Shown here one piece after another: positions 33,375 to 43,093 of a stretch of 64,000 nucleotides of DNA (position 1 is its first letter; each line of letters starts with the position of its first letter). A program made the translations under genes and the position numbers. This DNA comes from Vibrio ishigakensis (GTDB taxonomy: Bacteria; Pseudomonadota; Gammaproteobacteria; Enterobacterales; Vibrionaceae), in contig NZ_AP024881.1 of assembly GCF_024347675.1 (NCBI RefSeq), positions 2,852,001 through 2,916,000 on the forward strand. Direction: 5' to 3'. The notes under the pieces were generated by a model. That model was given only the letters and a program-made list of their open reading frames with translations. It was not told the origin of the DNA and did not search any database.

Positions 33375-34859
33375 ATGAGTGATTCATCTCCTTTGTATGC
33401 GGCGATCGACCTAGGCTCTAATAGCTTTCACATGTTGGTCGTTAAGCATGTGCATGGAAGCATCCGAACCATGGCTAAGATTAAGCGCAAGGTGCGTTTA
33501 GCGGCTGGTTTGGATAACAACAACGCATTAAGCATGGAAGCGATGCAAAGGGGATGGGATTGTCTCGCCTTGTTTGCCGAACGCTTACAAGATATTCCCG
33601 CTGAAAATATTCGTATTGTTGGTACTGCGACCTTGAGAGTTGCTACCAACATCGATGTATTTTTGGCACAGGCGAACCAGATACTGGGCAAAGACATCCA
33701 GGTCATCTCTGGTGAAGAAGAAGCCGCTACTATCTACCGTGGTGTCGCACACACCTCGGGTGGTAAAGGTAAGCGCCTTGTAGTGGATATCGGTGGCGCT
33801 AGCACCGAACTCATCATAGGCCAAGGCTTCGATGCTAAGGTGCTTAATAGCCTATCTATGGGTTGTGTTACCTGGCTAGAGCGACACTTTGCCGACCGCC
33901 AGTTAACACCAGAAAACTTTGAGCAAGCGATCGAAGCGGCTAAGCAAGTATTATCTCCTGTTTTGAAACAGTACCAAGACCTCGGCTGGGACATGTGTGT
34001 CGGTGCCAGCGGAACGGTTCAGGCTCTACAAGAGATAATGCTAGCGCAAGGTATGGACGAAGTAATTACTCACTCCAAACTTAAGCGCCTGCAGAAACAA
34101 GCCATGCGTACTCATGTTCTAGAAGAGCTAGAGATTGAAGGTTTAACCCTAGAGCGTGCCCTAGTCTTCCCTAGTGGTTTATCTATCCTTCTCGCTATCT
34201 TTGAGCTTCTAGAAATTGATGAGATGACGCTTGCCGGTGGTGCTTTGCGTGAAGGCATGGCCTATCAAATGATCAGTGAACTGCACCAAGAAGATATTCG
34301 TGCGCGCACTGTCGATAGCCTGCAGCAGCGATTCCAGCTGGATAAGAACTATGCGGATCAGGTCTCAGAGACAGCGACTTCTCTTGCAAAGCAGTGTGGT
34401 GACGATTTTATCTCTGAACCTACCGCAATTATCCTGCTTCAGACAGCCGCAGAACTTCACGAGCTCGGTTTGACCATAGACTACAAGAAAGCAGGCACTC
34501 ACAACGCCTATTTGATTCGCAGTCTGGATTTGCCTGGGTTTACACGAGCACAAAAGAACCTGCTAGCAGAGGTAACTCTGCGCTATAAAGAGGCCCTAAC
34601 TCCTCTACCTGAGCAGTATGCGGTAAGCCGTCAAAGTGCGGAGAATATCTTAAGGCTCTTGAGACTCGCAGTGCTTATTACCCATCGTCGTGATAGCAGT
34701 CTGCAACCAAATATCTCGGTAGAGTGCGAGGGTAAAGCCCTTGTGCTGACCCTAGACAAGGCATGGGGAGAACAGAATCCCCTCACCACTGCCGAGCTTG
34801 AGATAGAGGCGAACCGCCAAAGTGATGTGGGCTGGCCACTGTCCATCCAATATAAATAA
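33375..34859 (+). CDS. gppA: Guanosine-5'-triphosphate,3'-diphosphate pyrophosphatase GppA
   Basis: A 494-residue member of the Ppx/GppA family that converts pppGpp to ppGpp and can degrade polyphosphate. The ASKHA-type phosphate motif [15 protein letters not shown] is near the N-terminus. [14 protein letters not shown] and the metal/nucleotide-binding GASGTVQAL follow. A C-terminal HD-like helical domain carries [24 protein letters not shown]. The true start is ATG at 33375; the open frame before it lies inside rhlB. The rhlB-gppA pair is conserved in gammaproteobacteria. Paralogous Ppx is excluded mainly by this context. Confidence 0.9.
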   Translation: MSDSSPLYAAIDLGSNSFHMLVVKHVHGSIRTMAKIKRKVRLAAGLDNNNALSMEAMQRGWDCLALFAERLQDIPAENIRIVGTATLRVATNIDVFLAQANQILGKDIQVISGEEEAATIYRGVAHTSGGKGKRLVVDIGGASTELIIGQGFDAKVLNSLSMGCVTWLERHFADRQLTPENFEQAIEAAKQVLSPVLKQYQDLGWDMCVGASGTVQALQEIMLAQGMDEVITHSKLKRLQKQAMRTHVLEELEIEGLTLERALVFPSGLSILLAIFELLEIDEMTLAGGALREGMAYQMISELHQEDIRARTVDSLQQRFQLDKNYADQVSETATSLAKQCGDDFISEPTAIILLQTAAELHELGLTIDYKKAGTHNAYLIRSLDLPGFTRAQKNLLAEVTLRYKEALTPLPEQYAVSRQSAENILRLLRLAVLITHRRDSSLQPNISVECEGKALVLTLDKAWGEQNPLTTAELEIEANRQSDVGWPLSIQYK

Positions 34860-34867
34860 TTGATACT

Positions 34868-34893
34868 AAACCCAGTCTGCACTGGGTTTTTTT
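34868..34893 (+). terminator. Terminator of the rhlB-gppA operon
   Basis: The stem AAACCCAGT / ACTGGGTTT followed by Ts, 9 bases after the gppA stop. Confidence 0.85.
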
Positions 34894-34913
34894 AGTCTAC
34901 AAGGACGTTAACT

Positions 34914-35882
34914 ATGAGCATTATATTAGAATGTATTCGCTGCGTAGGCCGTGGCGAGCGAGGCCGAAGGCCTCTCGACTATGACCAAGCCTTTACCGTT
35001 ATGGATCAGTTCCTTGAAGGCGAGATCGATGACGATCAGATGGCAATGCTACTGATGTTAATTCGTGTGAATAACGAAACCCCTGCCGAGATTGCAGGCT
35101 TCACAACGGCTCTGCGCAACAAAATCCCAACCCTAAAAGCAGATGTCGACTGGCCGGTTTATGCCGGTAAAAAGAGCAAGCTAAACGGTAAAGACCAAGA
35201 GCAAAACCTGCCTTGGTCACTGCTGGCCGCTTGGATTTTGGCAAAGCAAGGACACAGGGTTCTTATCCATGGTCATCTAGATATCGGCTCACCACGAATC
35301 CATACTCGAGATTATCTGAATCACCTAGGTATCCAAACGGCAGAAAGTGCTGAACAAGCGAGTGAGATTCTGGATCAAGACGGCATTGCCTACCTACCCC
35401 TATCTAACTTTGCCCCTATGGCGGAAAAGATGTTGGATTGGAAGAAGCGCTATGGTCTTCGCACGCCAATTAATACCGTGGTACGCGGATTAAACCCCGG
35501 ACGCGCACCCTTTGGCGTTCGAGGTAGCTTTCACCCAGGATTCCAAGAGCTTCACGCTCATATAGAAGAGAAGATAGGCACCGACAAGTGCTCTGTGGTT
35601 TCCTTCAAGGGAGTATCAGGTGAGTCCGAATACAACCCTAAGGTAAGCCAAACAGTATGGACCCATGATGAGCATGGCCTTCGCTCTCACTACTGGGTTG
35701 AGAGTTTTAACCCTAGCATTGTCACACCAAAGAAATGCCCTCTTGGGACCCCGGAGGATGATATGGTGCTGATGGCAAACCATGTGGTGGCTTCCCTATC
35801 AGCGGTACTGTTCAGCAAACTCAAGGACAAGCACACAGCCGATCAAGAAGCGTATCGTTTATGGAGCGAGTACTGTTCTTAG
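34914..35882 (+). CDS. TrpD2/YbiB-like protein (anthranilate phosphoribosyltransferase fold)
   Basis: A 322-residue protein resembling E. coli YbiB. The N-terminal helical domain (YDQAFTVMDQFLEGEIDDDQMAMLLMLIRVNNETPAEIAGFTTALR) is that of anthranilate phosphoribosyltransferases, followed by the alpha/beta domain. The catalytic glycine-rich PRPP loop of true TrpD is not obvious, which agrees with the non-enzymatic nucleic-acid-binding role reported for YbiB/TrpD2. Annotations as a glycosyltransferase rest only on the fold. It stands alone between two terminators. Confidence 0.75.
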   Translation: MSIILECIRCVGRGERGRRPLDYDQAFTVMDQFLEGEIDDDQMAMLLMLIRVNNETPAEIAGFTTALRNKIPTLKADVDWPVYAGKKSKLNGKDQEQNLPWSLLAAWILAKQGHRVLIHGHLDIGSPRIHTRDYLNHLGIQTAESAEQASEILDQDGIAYLPLSNFAPMAEKMLDWKKRYGLRTPINTVVRGLNPGRAPFGVRGSFHPGFQELHAHIEEKIGTDKCSVVSFKGVSGESEYNPKVSQTVWTHDEHGLRSHYWVESFNPSIVTPKKCPLGTPEDDMVLMANHVVASLSAVLFSKLKDKHTADQEAYRLWSEYCS

Positions 35883-35898
35883 CGGTAGTCAGATATAG

Positions 35899-35926
35899 AA
35901 AAGGCCAACATTAAGTTGGCCTTTTT
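35899..35926. terminator. Bidirectional terminator between the TrpD2-like gene and yhhQ
   Basis: The stem AAGGCCAAC / GTTGGCCTT has an A-run before it and Ts after it. It serves the two convergent genes. Confidence 0.85.
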
Positions 35927-35931
35927 CATTT

Positions 35932-36603
35932 CTACGCCTTAGCGACTAGCTCATCTGAATTATCACTGATTGAAGTCAGTTTAGAGATAAGATAGTTCAG
36001 TAGTACCCCATACATAGGGACAAACAAGCCAAGACTGATCACTAGCTTAAAGCCATAATCCACCAGCGCAATCTCTTGCCAATGTTGTGCCATGAAGGCA
36101 TCTGGGCTGTTATAAAACGCAATAGAGAAGAACGCCAACGTATCCAGAGCATTACCAAACAGTGTCGAACAAGTTGGTGCTACCCACCATTTCTTGGTCT
36201 TACGCAAGCGGTTAAATACATGCACATCCAAGATCTGGCCAAGCAGGTAAGCCATAAAAGAAGCGATAGCAATGCGAGCCACGAACAGATTGAACTCGGT
36301 AAGTGGAGCAAACCCTTGGAAGCTACCTTGATAGAAGACTACCGAAAGTAGATAAGAGACCAACAGCGATGGCAACATAACCAAGAAGATAATACGTCTT
36401 GCCAGTTGAGCTCCAAAGATACGCACTGTTAGGTCTGTCGCTAGGAAGATAAATGGAAAGGTAAACGCACCCCAGGTGGTATGGAATCCAAACACGGTAA
36501 ATGGCAGTTGAACCAGATAGTTACTGGATGCAATCACCAATAGATGGAATGAAGCAAGGATAAAAAGGGCTTTGCGCAGCTGCGCGGAGGTAAATTGAGT
36601 CAT
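35932..36603 (-). CDS. yhhQ: Queuosine precursor transporter YhhQ
   Basis: A 223-residue membrane protein of the YhhQ (DUF165) family, which imports preQ0/preQ1 for queuosine modification of tRNA. It has about six hydrophobic helices, including LASFHLLVIASSNYLVQLPFTVF and VARIAIASFMAYLLGQILDV. The conserved acidic residue in FPFIFLATDLTVRIFG is present. The ATG at 36603 is supported by AAGG upstream; an open frame 15 codons longer lacks such support. Confidence 0.88.
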   Translation of the reverse strand: MTQFTSAQLRKALFILASFHLLVIASSNYLVQLPFTVFGFHTTWGAFTFPFIFLATDLTVRIFGAQLARRIIFLVMLPSLLVSYLLSVVFYQGSFQGFAPLTEFNLFVARIAIASFMAYLLGQILDVHVFNRLRKTKKWWVAPTCSTLFGNALDTLAFFSIAFYNSPDAFMAQHWQEIALVDYGFKLVISLGLFVPMYGVLLNYLISKLTSISDNSDELVAKA

Positions 36604-36664
36604 CTTGTACCTTTTTAGTAGATGGGGGCGAGGGAACCCATTCGGCAATACATTGCCTTAAACA

Positions 36665-36692
36665 AAAATAAAGCCCGCTGACAGAGCGGGCT
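36665..36692 (-). terminator. Hairpin ending the recQ transcript (or starting the yhhQ leader)
   Basis: The stem AGCCCGCT / AGCGGGCT is followed on the minus strand by a T-rich tract. It fits a terminator of the recQ unit about 80 bases upstream. Because the yhhQ promoter next to it would start transcription right at this stem, it could also be the 5' stem of the yhhQ mRNA. Confidence 0.7.
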
Positions 36693-36696
36693 CGGA

Positions 36697-36724
36697 ATTA
36701 TACATAAGCAATTATAGAGTGCAA
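36697..36724 (-). promoter_or_regulatory. Probable sigma-70 promoter of yhhQ
   Basis: TTGCAC and TATAAT lie 16 bases apart on the minus strand, about 95 bases before the yhhQ start. The leader that follows does not match a preQ1 riboswitch consensus by eye. Confidence 0.6.
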
Positions 36725-36754
36725 TAGTTCATTGTTTGAACAAAGCTCTTCCAA

Positions 36755-36770
36755 GGTTTCATGTGAAACC
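36755..36770. other. parS-like site 1
   Basis: GGTTTCATGTGAAACC differs from the 16-bp parS consensus TGTTTCACGTGAAACA at three positions, two of them terminal. It abuts the stop codon of the DUF3630 gene. It is the weakest of three such sites in the window. Confidence 0.45.
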
Positions 36771-37067
36771 CTACTTACTGAGCAAACTAGCGATAAATTC
36801 CAGCTCTTCGCGACCTTCCTCTACACTCAGTGATTCTAACCATACGCTCTCACTGTAGTGCTCGCCTCGGAGCATCAAGCGGCAACCTTCGAAATCGATC
36901 AACCAAGTGTGCAAGTCAGCATCTTGTTGCTTCTCCACAACCTTAGCAGACAGAAGCGCGACGAACTCTTCAGCTAGTTGTGGGTAGGAGTCGTGATCAA
37001 ACGGAGGAAAGGTAACGATGAGCTTTACCTCGTCAGCAATGTAATGATTGGCTAAGAATTTAGGCAT
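36771..37067 (-). CDS. DUF3630 family protein downstream of recQ
   Basis: A 98-residue acidic protein with a beta-rich start ([27 protein letters not shown]) and a central [26 protein letters not shown] motif. It resembles the DUF3630 family found next to recQ in Vibrio and relatives. It overlaps the recQ 3' end by eight bases, so it is co-translated. No function is known. Confidence 0.72.
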   Translation of the reverse strand: MPKFLANHYIADEVKLIVTFPPFDHDSYPQLAEEFVALLSAKVVEKQQDADLHTWLIDFEGCRLMLRGEHYSESVWLESLSVEEGREELEFIASLLSK

Positions 37068-38883
37068 GGCCGGTAATATGCTCCTGAATCAGGTCTAAGA
37101 AGACATCTGCGTACTTATCTAGCTTGCGCTGACCAACACCGTTTACCGCCAACATCTCACCGTATGAAGTAGGTAAGATATCCGCCATGTCGATAAGGGT
37201 TGCATCACTAAACACCACATAGGGTGGCAGTCCTGCTTCATCCGCCAACTTCTTGCGCAAGTTGCGCAGTTTCGCAAACAGCTTCTTGTCGTAATTCTTG
37301 GTAAACACCTTATCAGGCTTAGCAACAACCGCATCTAGGCGTGGCACCGCCAACTCCAACTCAACCTCACCACGTAAGATGGGCCTTGCCTCAGGAGTTA
37401 GCTGCAGTGTGCTATTGCGAGTAATATTTTGGGTGAGTAGGCCTTTGTGCACTAGCTGGCGCATAATGCTGACCCAATAGTCATGGCTGTGCTCGCGACC
37501 AATACCATAGGTAGACAACTTATCGTGTCCATTCTCTCGAATGCGAATATTCTGCATACCGCGCAGAACCTCGGTCACATAGCCGATACCAAAGCTTTGA
37601 TTCACGCGATAGACACACGACAACGCCTTTTGCGCCGCTTCAGTACCATTGAAACTCTTGGGTGGGTCGATACACACATCGCAGTTGCCACACTCTTTCT
37701 CGCGATACTCACCGAAGTAATGCAGTAATACCTGACGTCGACAGGTTTGTGCCTGTGCAAAGTTACTCATGGCGTTGAGCTTGTGCATCTCAACCTGTCG
37801 CTGATGCTCGTCCTCTTTCTCATCCAACATACGGCGTAGCCAGTTGATGTCCGAAGGATCGTACAGCGTCATCGCTTCGGCAGGAAGACCGTCACGCCCT
37901 GCTCTACCTGTCTCCTGATAGTAAGACTCGATATTACGCGGGATATCAAAGTGGACCACAAAGCGAACGTTAGGCTTGTTAATACCCATACCGAACGCAA
38001 CGGTAGCCACTACGACCTGAATATCGTCTTTCTGGAATGCCTCTTGAACAAAGGCACGCTCGTCGGTTTCCATGCCCGCGTGATAACCCATGGCACGGTA
38101 ACCAGCGCCACACAGCTTCTCGGTAACCATCTCCACCTTCTTGCGACTGCCACAATAGATGATGCCGCACTGGCCGTTCTGGGTGGCTAGGTATCGGATG
38201 ATCTGAGAAACCGGCTTGGCTTTTTCTACCAAGGTATAACGGATATTGGGGCGGTCGAAGCTCCCTACGAACTCAAGTGGCTCAGACAGTTGCAAACGAC
38301 CAACTATATCTTGACGAGTAGTGTCGTCAGCAGTGGCGGTCAATGCCATAAAGGGCACGTTGATGAATGCCTGCTTTAGCCTACCCAGTGCTGAGTATTC
38401 AGGTCTAAAATCATGCCCCCACTGTGAGATACAGTGCGCTTCATCGATAGCAATCAAACTGATATCTAGGTGCTGCAAGCGTTCGATAAAATCATTCATC
38501 AACACGCGCTCAGGAGAAACATAGATAATCTTAATATCACCACTGTGTAAGCGGTTATAGACAGAAATCAGTTCTTCTCGAGTCATGCTTGAGTTAACAC
38601 ACTCAGCGGCAACACCATTCGCTTTAAGCTGGTCCACCTGATCCTTCATTAGAGAGATCAAGGGTGAAATCACAACTCCAACACCGGGAGCTGTCAGCAT
38701 AGGTACTTGATAACACAGGGACTTACCACCACCCGTTGGCATGATAACTAAGCTATCTTGCCCAGCAAGGGAGGCTTCAATAACCTCACTCTGCCCATCT
38801 CTGAACGACTCGTAGCCAAATACATCCTCAAGTATCGACTGAGGAGTAAGGGCATTGGCGAGTTCAAGGGCTTGAGATGTCAT
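37060..38883 (-). CDS. recQ: ATP-dependent DNA helicase RecQ
   Basis: A 607-residue superfamily 2 helicase acting in the RecF recombination pathway. Visible motifs are Walker [15 protein letters not shown], Walker [24 protein letters not shown], and motif [12 protein letters not shown]. The zinc cysteines follow in CRRQ...CGNCDVC. A winged helix and a C-terminal HRDC domain ([34 protein letters not shown]...) complete it. Length is normal. Start ATG at 38883. Confidence 0.96.
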   Translation of the reverse strand: MTSQALELANALTPQSILEDVFGYESFRDGQSEVIEASLAGQDSLVIMPTGGGKSLCYQVPMLTAPGVGVVISPLISLMKDQVDQLKANGVAAECVNSSMTREELISVYNRLHSGDIKIIYVSPERVLMNDFIERLQHLDISLIAIDEAHCISQWGHDFRPEYSALGRLKQAFINVPFMALTATADDTTRQDIVGRLQLSEPLEFVGSFDRPNIRYTLVEKAKPVSQIIRYLATQNGQCGIIYCGSRKKVEMVTEKLCGAGYRAMGYHAGMETDERAFVQEAFQKDDIQVVVATVAFGMGINKPNVRFVVHFDIPRNIESYYQETGRAGRDGLPAEAMTLYDPSDINWLRRMLDEKEDEHQRQVEMHKLNAMSNFAQAQTCRRQVLLHYFGEYREKECGNCDVCIDPPKSFNGTEAAQKALSCVYRVNQSFGIGYVTEVLRGMQNIRIRENGHDKLSTYGIGREHSHDYWVSIMRQLVHKGLLTQNITRNSTLQLTPEARPILRGEVELELAVPRLDAVVAKPDKVFTKNYDKKLFAKLRNLRKKLADEAGLPPYVVFSDATLIDMADILPTSYGEMLAVNGVGQRKLDKYADVFLDLIQEHITGHA

Positions 38884-39010
38884 CGAGGTACCTAAAGGAC
38901 GAATCAGCCGAACATTGTAAAGGGCTTACTCAGTGTTGAAAACTCATTTTACTAGCTCAAATGCAACGCCCTCTTTATACTCGCTTTTTTGTTTCTAGAA
39001 ATACACCAGA

Positions 39011-39910
39011 ATGGATAATCAAACCCAAAATCGCGCCAAGCAAGGGGTAATCTTTGCCCTTGCCGCCTACACCATGTGGGGTATCGCGCCAATCTATTTT
39101 AAATCTCTAGCCGAGGTTCCTCCGGTAGAGATTCTTATCCATCGTATTGTCTGGTCCTTCTTTCTATTGGCGGGACTGATTCATTTCGGACAAGGCTGGC
39201 ATAGCTTTAGAGAAGTAATGAAGAATAAGACCAAGATGCTGTACTTACTGGCTTCTTCAGTACTCATCGGTGGCAACTGGCTGCTCTTCATCTGGGCGGT
39301 TAACGCCAACCATATGCTAGAAGCGAGCTTAGGTTATTACATCAACCCGATCATTAACGTCATACTCGGTATGGCGTTTCTCAGCGAACGTCTACGCCCA
39401 ATACAATGGCTAGCCGTTGCTCTTGCGTTTATCGGCGTAGCTATCGAGCTAATTGCCTTTGGCTCCATTCCATATATCTCTTTCGCTCTGGCTTGTAGCT
39501 TTGGCGGGTATGGCCTATTGCGTAAAAAGGTTAACCTTGACGCTCAAACCGGCCTATTTGTCGAAACCCTAGTGCTACTACCTGTTGCCCTTATCTACTG
39601 GGCTTTCTGGGCACAGAGTGACACCTCGAATCTGTTTAATAACAGCTGGGATCTAAACACTTTGTTGATGTTGGCCGGCGTGGTGACTACCGCTCCTTTG
39701 CTTTGCTTCACCGGTGCGGCAACACGACTCAAGTTGTCCACCCTAGGCTTCTTCCAATACATAGGCCCTAGCCTGATGTTTATCTTGGCTATCACTCTAT
39801 ATGGTGAGCACCTAAGTATGAACAAAGCCAGCACCTTCATATTTATCTGGGCAGCTCTAGTCGTATTTAGCTTCGACGGTATTAAGTATTCAAAGAGCAA
39901 TAAGAAATGA
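39011..39910 (+). CDS. rarD: EamA family transporter RarD
   Basis: A 299-residue membrane protein with about ten transmembrane helices, of the RarD branch of the drug/metabolite transporter superfamily. The N-terminal GVIFALAAYTMWGIAPIYFK and the ANHMLEASLGYYINPIINVILG stretch are characteristic. The substrate is unknown; chloramphenicol resistance has been linked to the family. It overlaps the next gene by four bases (ATGA). Confidence 0.87.
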   Translation: MDNQTQNRAKQGVIFALAAYTMWGIAPIYFKSLAEVPPVEILIHRIVWSFFLLAGLIHFGQGWHSFREVMKNKTKMLYLLASSVLIGGNWLLFIWAVNANHMLEASLGYYINPIINVILGMAFLSERLRPIQWLAVALAFIGVAIELIAFGSIPYISFALACSFGGYGLLRKKVNLDAQTGLFVETLVLLPVALIYWAFWAQSDTSNLFNNSWDLNTLLMLAGVVTTAPLLCFTGAATRLKLSTLGFFQYIGPSLMFILAITLYGEHLSMNKASTFIFIWAALVVFSFDGIKYSKSNKK

Positions 39911-40569
39911 ATGAAGCAACGGTTCTAATCACATTGGCCACGGTACACTTTATTGCGCTGATGAGCCCAGGCCCTGACTTTGCTCTGGTAGTACAAAACT
40001 CCACAAGATATGGCAGACAAACAGGGCTTGCGATAGCGCTAGGCCTATCGGTAGGCATACTGATCCACTCTATTTTGAGCTTGACCGGTATCAGCTACTT
40101 AGTACATTCCAGCCCTACCTTATTCTTTGTGCTGCAAATACTCGGTGGCAGCTACCTAACTTATATCGGCATCTCTGGGATTAAGGGGATCTACTCTAGT
40201 TTTAAGGATCCAAGCGATGCGAAATCACCAACCAAGGATCTAACTCTAAGTGGCAAAAAACAGGCTTTTACTCGCGGCATGACAACCAACCTCTTGAACC
40301 CAAAGGCTTTGGTCTTCTTTGTTAGTCTAATGTCTAGCCTAGTACCTGCCACTATGTCAGTCAGCGGTAAACTGGCAGCCCTGTTTATCCTTTGGAGCCT
40401 GTCCCTGTTTTGGTTTTCGCTTCTTGCTTGGGCGCTTTCCACTAAGCGAGTGCAGCAAAAGATCATCAATGCCAGTATCTATATCGATTCACTATGCTGT
40501 GCACTGCTGACCTTAGTCGGTGGTGCCATCCTATGGCAAGCCATCACAGAGCTCTCAGCAATCGCCTAA
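39907..40569 (+). CDS. LysE/RhtB family amino acid exporter
   Basis: A 220-residue membrane protein of the LysE superfamily. The diagnostic segment FIALMSPGPDFALVVQNSTRYGRQTG lies near residues 15-40 and is followed by about five more helices. It is closest in style to the threonine exporter RhtC, but the substrate is not fixed by the sequence. It is translationally coupled to rarD. Confidence 0.82.
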   Translation: MNEATVLITLATVHFIALMSPGPDFALVVQNSTRYGRQTGLAIALGLSVGILIHSILSLTGISYLVHSSPTLFFVLQILGGSYLTYIGISGIKGIYSSFKDPSDAKSPTKDLTLSGKKQAFTRGMTTNLLNPKALVFFVSLMSSLVPATMSVSGKLAALFILWSLSLFWFSLLAWALSTKRVQQKIINASIYIDSLCCALLTLVGGAILWQAITELSAIA

Positions 40570-40635
40570 GGTATTTGATTTTTCTACATAAAGTGCCACG
40601 CTTCTTTCATCCTATGAAACTGGTGTGGCACTTCA

Positions 40636-42396
40636 ATGTTCAAACAATTTCTCACTCTCTCCAGCTCTCTTCTACTCTCCGTTTCCGTTAATGCCAATCA
40701 GGCTAGCGATGTTTTAGCCCCCGAGTCAGCGACCGGTTGGAATACAAAGCCTCAGGTCAGTAGCTCCAAGTGGATGGTTACTGCGGCCAACCCTATTGCG
40801 ACCCAATATGTTGCCGACGTTCTCGCTCAAGGTGGCAACGCCGCTGATGCATTAGTAGTTACTCAGTTGGTACTCAGTTTGGTAGAGCCCCAATCCTCTG
40901 GGATAGGTGGTGGTGGTTTCATGCTGTATTGGGACAATAAAACCAAGAAGCTGACCAGCTTCGATGCGAGAGAAACCGCGCCTTTAGCCATCAAGCCAGA
41001 GCACTTTATCGACAAAAATGGGGAGCCTCTACCCTTCTTTGACGCCGTGGTCAGCGGTATGTCGGTAGGCACGCCAGGCGCTGTTAAATTGCTTTGGGAT
41101 TTCCAACAACAACACGGCAAACTGAAATGGCCACGCTTGATTGAGCCTGTTATTGAGCTAGCGGAGTCCGGCTTTGAAATCAGCCCAAGATTGGCGATGC
41201 TAATAGAGCGCGATAAAGCCCGCCTCGCGACCTATCCAGCCACCAAAGCCTACTTTCTCAATCCCGATGGCTCAGCTAAACAGCAGGGAGAAACCTTAGT
41301 AAATACCGAATATGCAGAGACTCTTAGGCTTTTGGCTACCTATGGTGCAAATGCTTTTTATCAGGGTGACATCGCCAATGACATAGTAAAAGCCGTGACC
41401 AATCACCCGATCAAGCCGGGAAACTTATCTACTCAAGATCTCGCTCGCTATCGTGTGATAGAGCGCAATCCAGTATGTGTGGACTATCTTGATTATGACG
41501 TATGTGGCATGGCACCACCCAGCTCGGGAGGAATCGCTGTTGCTCAGATACTCAAACTGACAGAACCTCATTCTCTCGATAAAACAGGGCCTTACAGTGC
41601 CACCAGCTATCAAATTATTGCTGATGCTACTCGCCTAACCTTTGCTGACCGGGGCAAATACGTGGCCGATGCAGATTTTGTTGCAGTGCCTACCGCTGGC
41701 CTTTTAAGTGATCGGTATTTAAATGAGAGATCTAAATTGATCTCTCCAGATCAAAGACTTAAGCAGGTCACAGCGGGCGATCCGCCTTGGGCAAGCCCAA
41801 TAGCTTATGCTAAAGACCAATCATTGGAATTGCCTTCCACGACTCACTTCAACATAGTCGACAGTGATGGCAACGTCATCAGTATGACCAGTAGCGTCGA
41901 GAACGTATTTGGCTCACGAATCATGGTTCGCGGCTTTCTCCTAAACAATCAGTTAACCGACTTTTCTTTTCAACATCATCAAAACGGTAATCTTGTCGCA
42001 AATTCGATTGCTCCGGGTAAGCGTCCGCGCTCCTCTATGGCACCAACAATCGTCTTAAAAAATGATAAACCTTATCTAGCCATCGGTTCTCCAGGCGGTA
42101 GTTACATTATCGGCTATGTAGCTCAAGCCCTGATTGCGCACCTCAACTGGGGAATGGAGCTGGATCAGGCTTTGCAATTACCCAACATCTCAAATCGATT
42201 TGGCTCTTTCGATTTAGAAGAGAACACCTCAGCAACCAAGTTTGCTGAGCAATTCAATAAATGGGGCTATGAGACCAAAAGTAAGGCTCTAAACTCTGGC
42301 ATACACGCGATTAAGATAGAACAAAGGCTAACGGGAGCAGCCGATCCTCGTCGTGAAGGCGCGGCCATAGGTGACGAGCAATATCAGGCGAAATAG
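40636..42396 (+). CDS. ggt: Gamma-glutamyltransferase (glutathione hydrolase)
   Basis: A 586-residue periplasmic enzyme that cleaves or transfers the gamma-glutamyl group of glutathione. A signal peptide (FLTLSSSLLLSVSVNANQ) begins it. The proenzyme self-cleaves before a threonine: Thr402 in LPSTTHFNIVD is the expected nucleophile and N-terminus of the small subunit. Glutamate-binding residues are seen in SFDARETAP and later in RPRSSMAPTIV and GSPGGS. It stands alone, with the CsrB control region directly behind it. Confidence 0.95.
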   Translation: MFKQFLTLSSSLLLSVSVNANQASDVLAPESATGWNTKPQVSSSKWMVTAANPIATQYVADVLAQGGNAADALVVTQLVLSLVEPQSSGIGGGGFMLYWDNKTKKLTSFDARETAPLAIKPEHFIDKNGEPLPFFDAVVSGMSVGTPGAVKLLWDFQQQHGKLKWPRLIEPVIELAESGFEISPRLAMLIERDKARLATYPATKAYFLNPDGSAKQQGETLVNTEYAETLRLLATYGANAFYQGDIANDIVKAVTNHPIKPGNLSTQDLARYRVIERNPVCVDYLDYDVCGMAPPSSGGIAVAQILKLTEPHSLDKTGPYSATSYQIIADATRLTFADRGKYVADADFVAVPTAGLLSDRYLNERSKLISPDQRLKQVTAGDPPWASPIAYAKDQSLELPSTTHFNIVDSDGNVISMTSSVENVFGSRIMVRGFLLNNQLTDFSFQHHQNGNLVANSIAPGKRPRSSMAPTIVLKNDKPYLAIGSPGGSYIIGYVAQALIAHLNWGMELDQALQLPNISNRFGSFDLEENTSATKFAEQFNKWGYETKSKALNSGIHAIKIEQRLTGAADPRREGAAIGDEQYQAK

Positions 42397-42413
42397 CCAA
42401 TTTCACGGGGGCT

Positions 42414-42431
42414 TGTGAGAGATCTCTTACA
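42414..42431. promoter_or_regulatory. GacA/VarA/UvrY-binding palindrome upstream of the CsrB-type RNA
   Basis: The 18-base sequence has TGTGAG and CTTACA around a central AGATCT, matching the TGTAAG-N6-CTTACA box with one mismatch. It lies about 160 bases before the predicted CsrB transcription start, the distance expected from E. coli csrB. Confidence 0.8.
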
Positions 42432-42554
42432 CGTGTGTAGGCTAACAGAGCCAAAATCACACTTATCATAAGACAGGCTTTGTTAAACCGTTGATTTATA
42501 ACATATTTAAATAATACGTCGTACTATATTAAATTTTTATACTTTATCACTCAA

Positions 42555-42582
42555 TTGTTTCTTAGCCTGAAAGTCGTATTAT
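42555..42582 (+). promoter_or_regulatory. Promoter of the CsrB-type RNA
   Basis: TTGTTT and TATTAT lie 16 bases apart. Eight bases later is the GTCAGAAGGG sequence that corresponds to the 5' end of E. coli CsrB. Confidence 0.65.
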
Positions 42583-42589
42583 TAATCCT

Positions 42590-43010
42590 GTCAGAAGGGA
42601 ACTGACAAGGAAAAGGAATCTACCAAGGATTTGGTAATCTTCAGGATGAAGAATCGGTTGTTTAGGATGAACGATCGGCATGGAAAGCGAATAGGACATT
42701 GAACGGAATCGATAGTAACTAGGATGGTTACTAACAAGGAAGACAATGGACACCTCAGGACGAGGCAGGGACTGAACATCAGGAAGATGTAAAGGACACC
42801 GCTCAAGGAACAAGTGAAGCGCGCTAACGAGGATTGTTGGCAGACCAGGATAAGGTCAAGGACACCGCTAGGAAGGCGAGCAAAGGAATAAGCTGAAGGA
42901 TTACAGCACACTATCAAGGATTTGATGCAGGGAGCACTTATTAGTAGCCGGATTGCTGCGAGTAAGACTATAACCCCGATGAGCTCACGCTCTCGGGGTT
43001 GTTCTTTTTT
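42590..43010 (+). ncRNA. csrB: CsrB-family regulatory RNA that sequesters CsrA
   Basis: About 420 bases of non-coding sequence with roughly 26 GGA motifs, many as AAGGA or CAGGA in small stem loops, for example TCAGGATGA and CTAGGATGG. The 3' part matches E. coli CsrB in its sequence of blocks (CAAGGAT, GCAGGGAGCA, TAGCCGGATTGCTGCGA). It ends in a strong terminator, stem AACCCCGA / TCGGGGTT followed by Ts. The RNA binds many CsrA dimers and relieves their control of mRNA. No credible protein frame exists on this strand. It lies between ggt and marC. Confidence 0.9.
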
Positions 43011-43093
43011 AGAAACAATCTGTATCTTCTTGTCTACGTTACTGATTCAGCAGGTATACTTGACCTTGTGAGCCATGTTTACAGGAGGTCAGT

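Noticed and set aside
36604..36690. preQ1 riboswitch before yhhQ
   Set aside because: The leader has small hairpins but the conserved preQ1 aptamer bases were not found by eye; a covariance search would settle it.
42562..42917. Two antisense frames (83 and 108 codons) in the ggt-marC gap
   Set aside because: They overlap the CsrB-type RNA; residue content is that of repeated GGA motifs read backwards.
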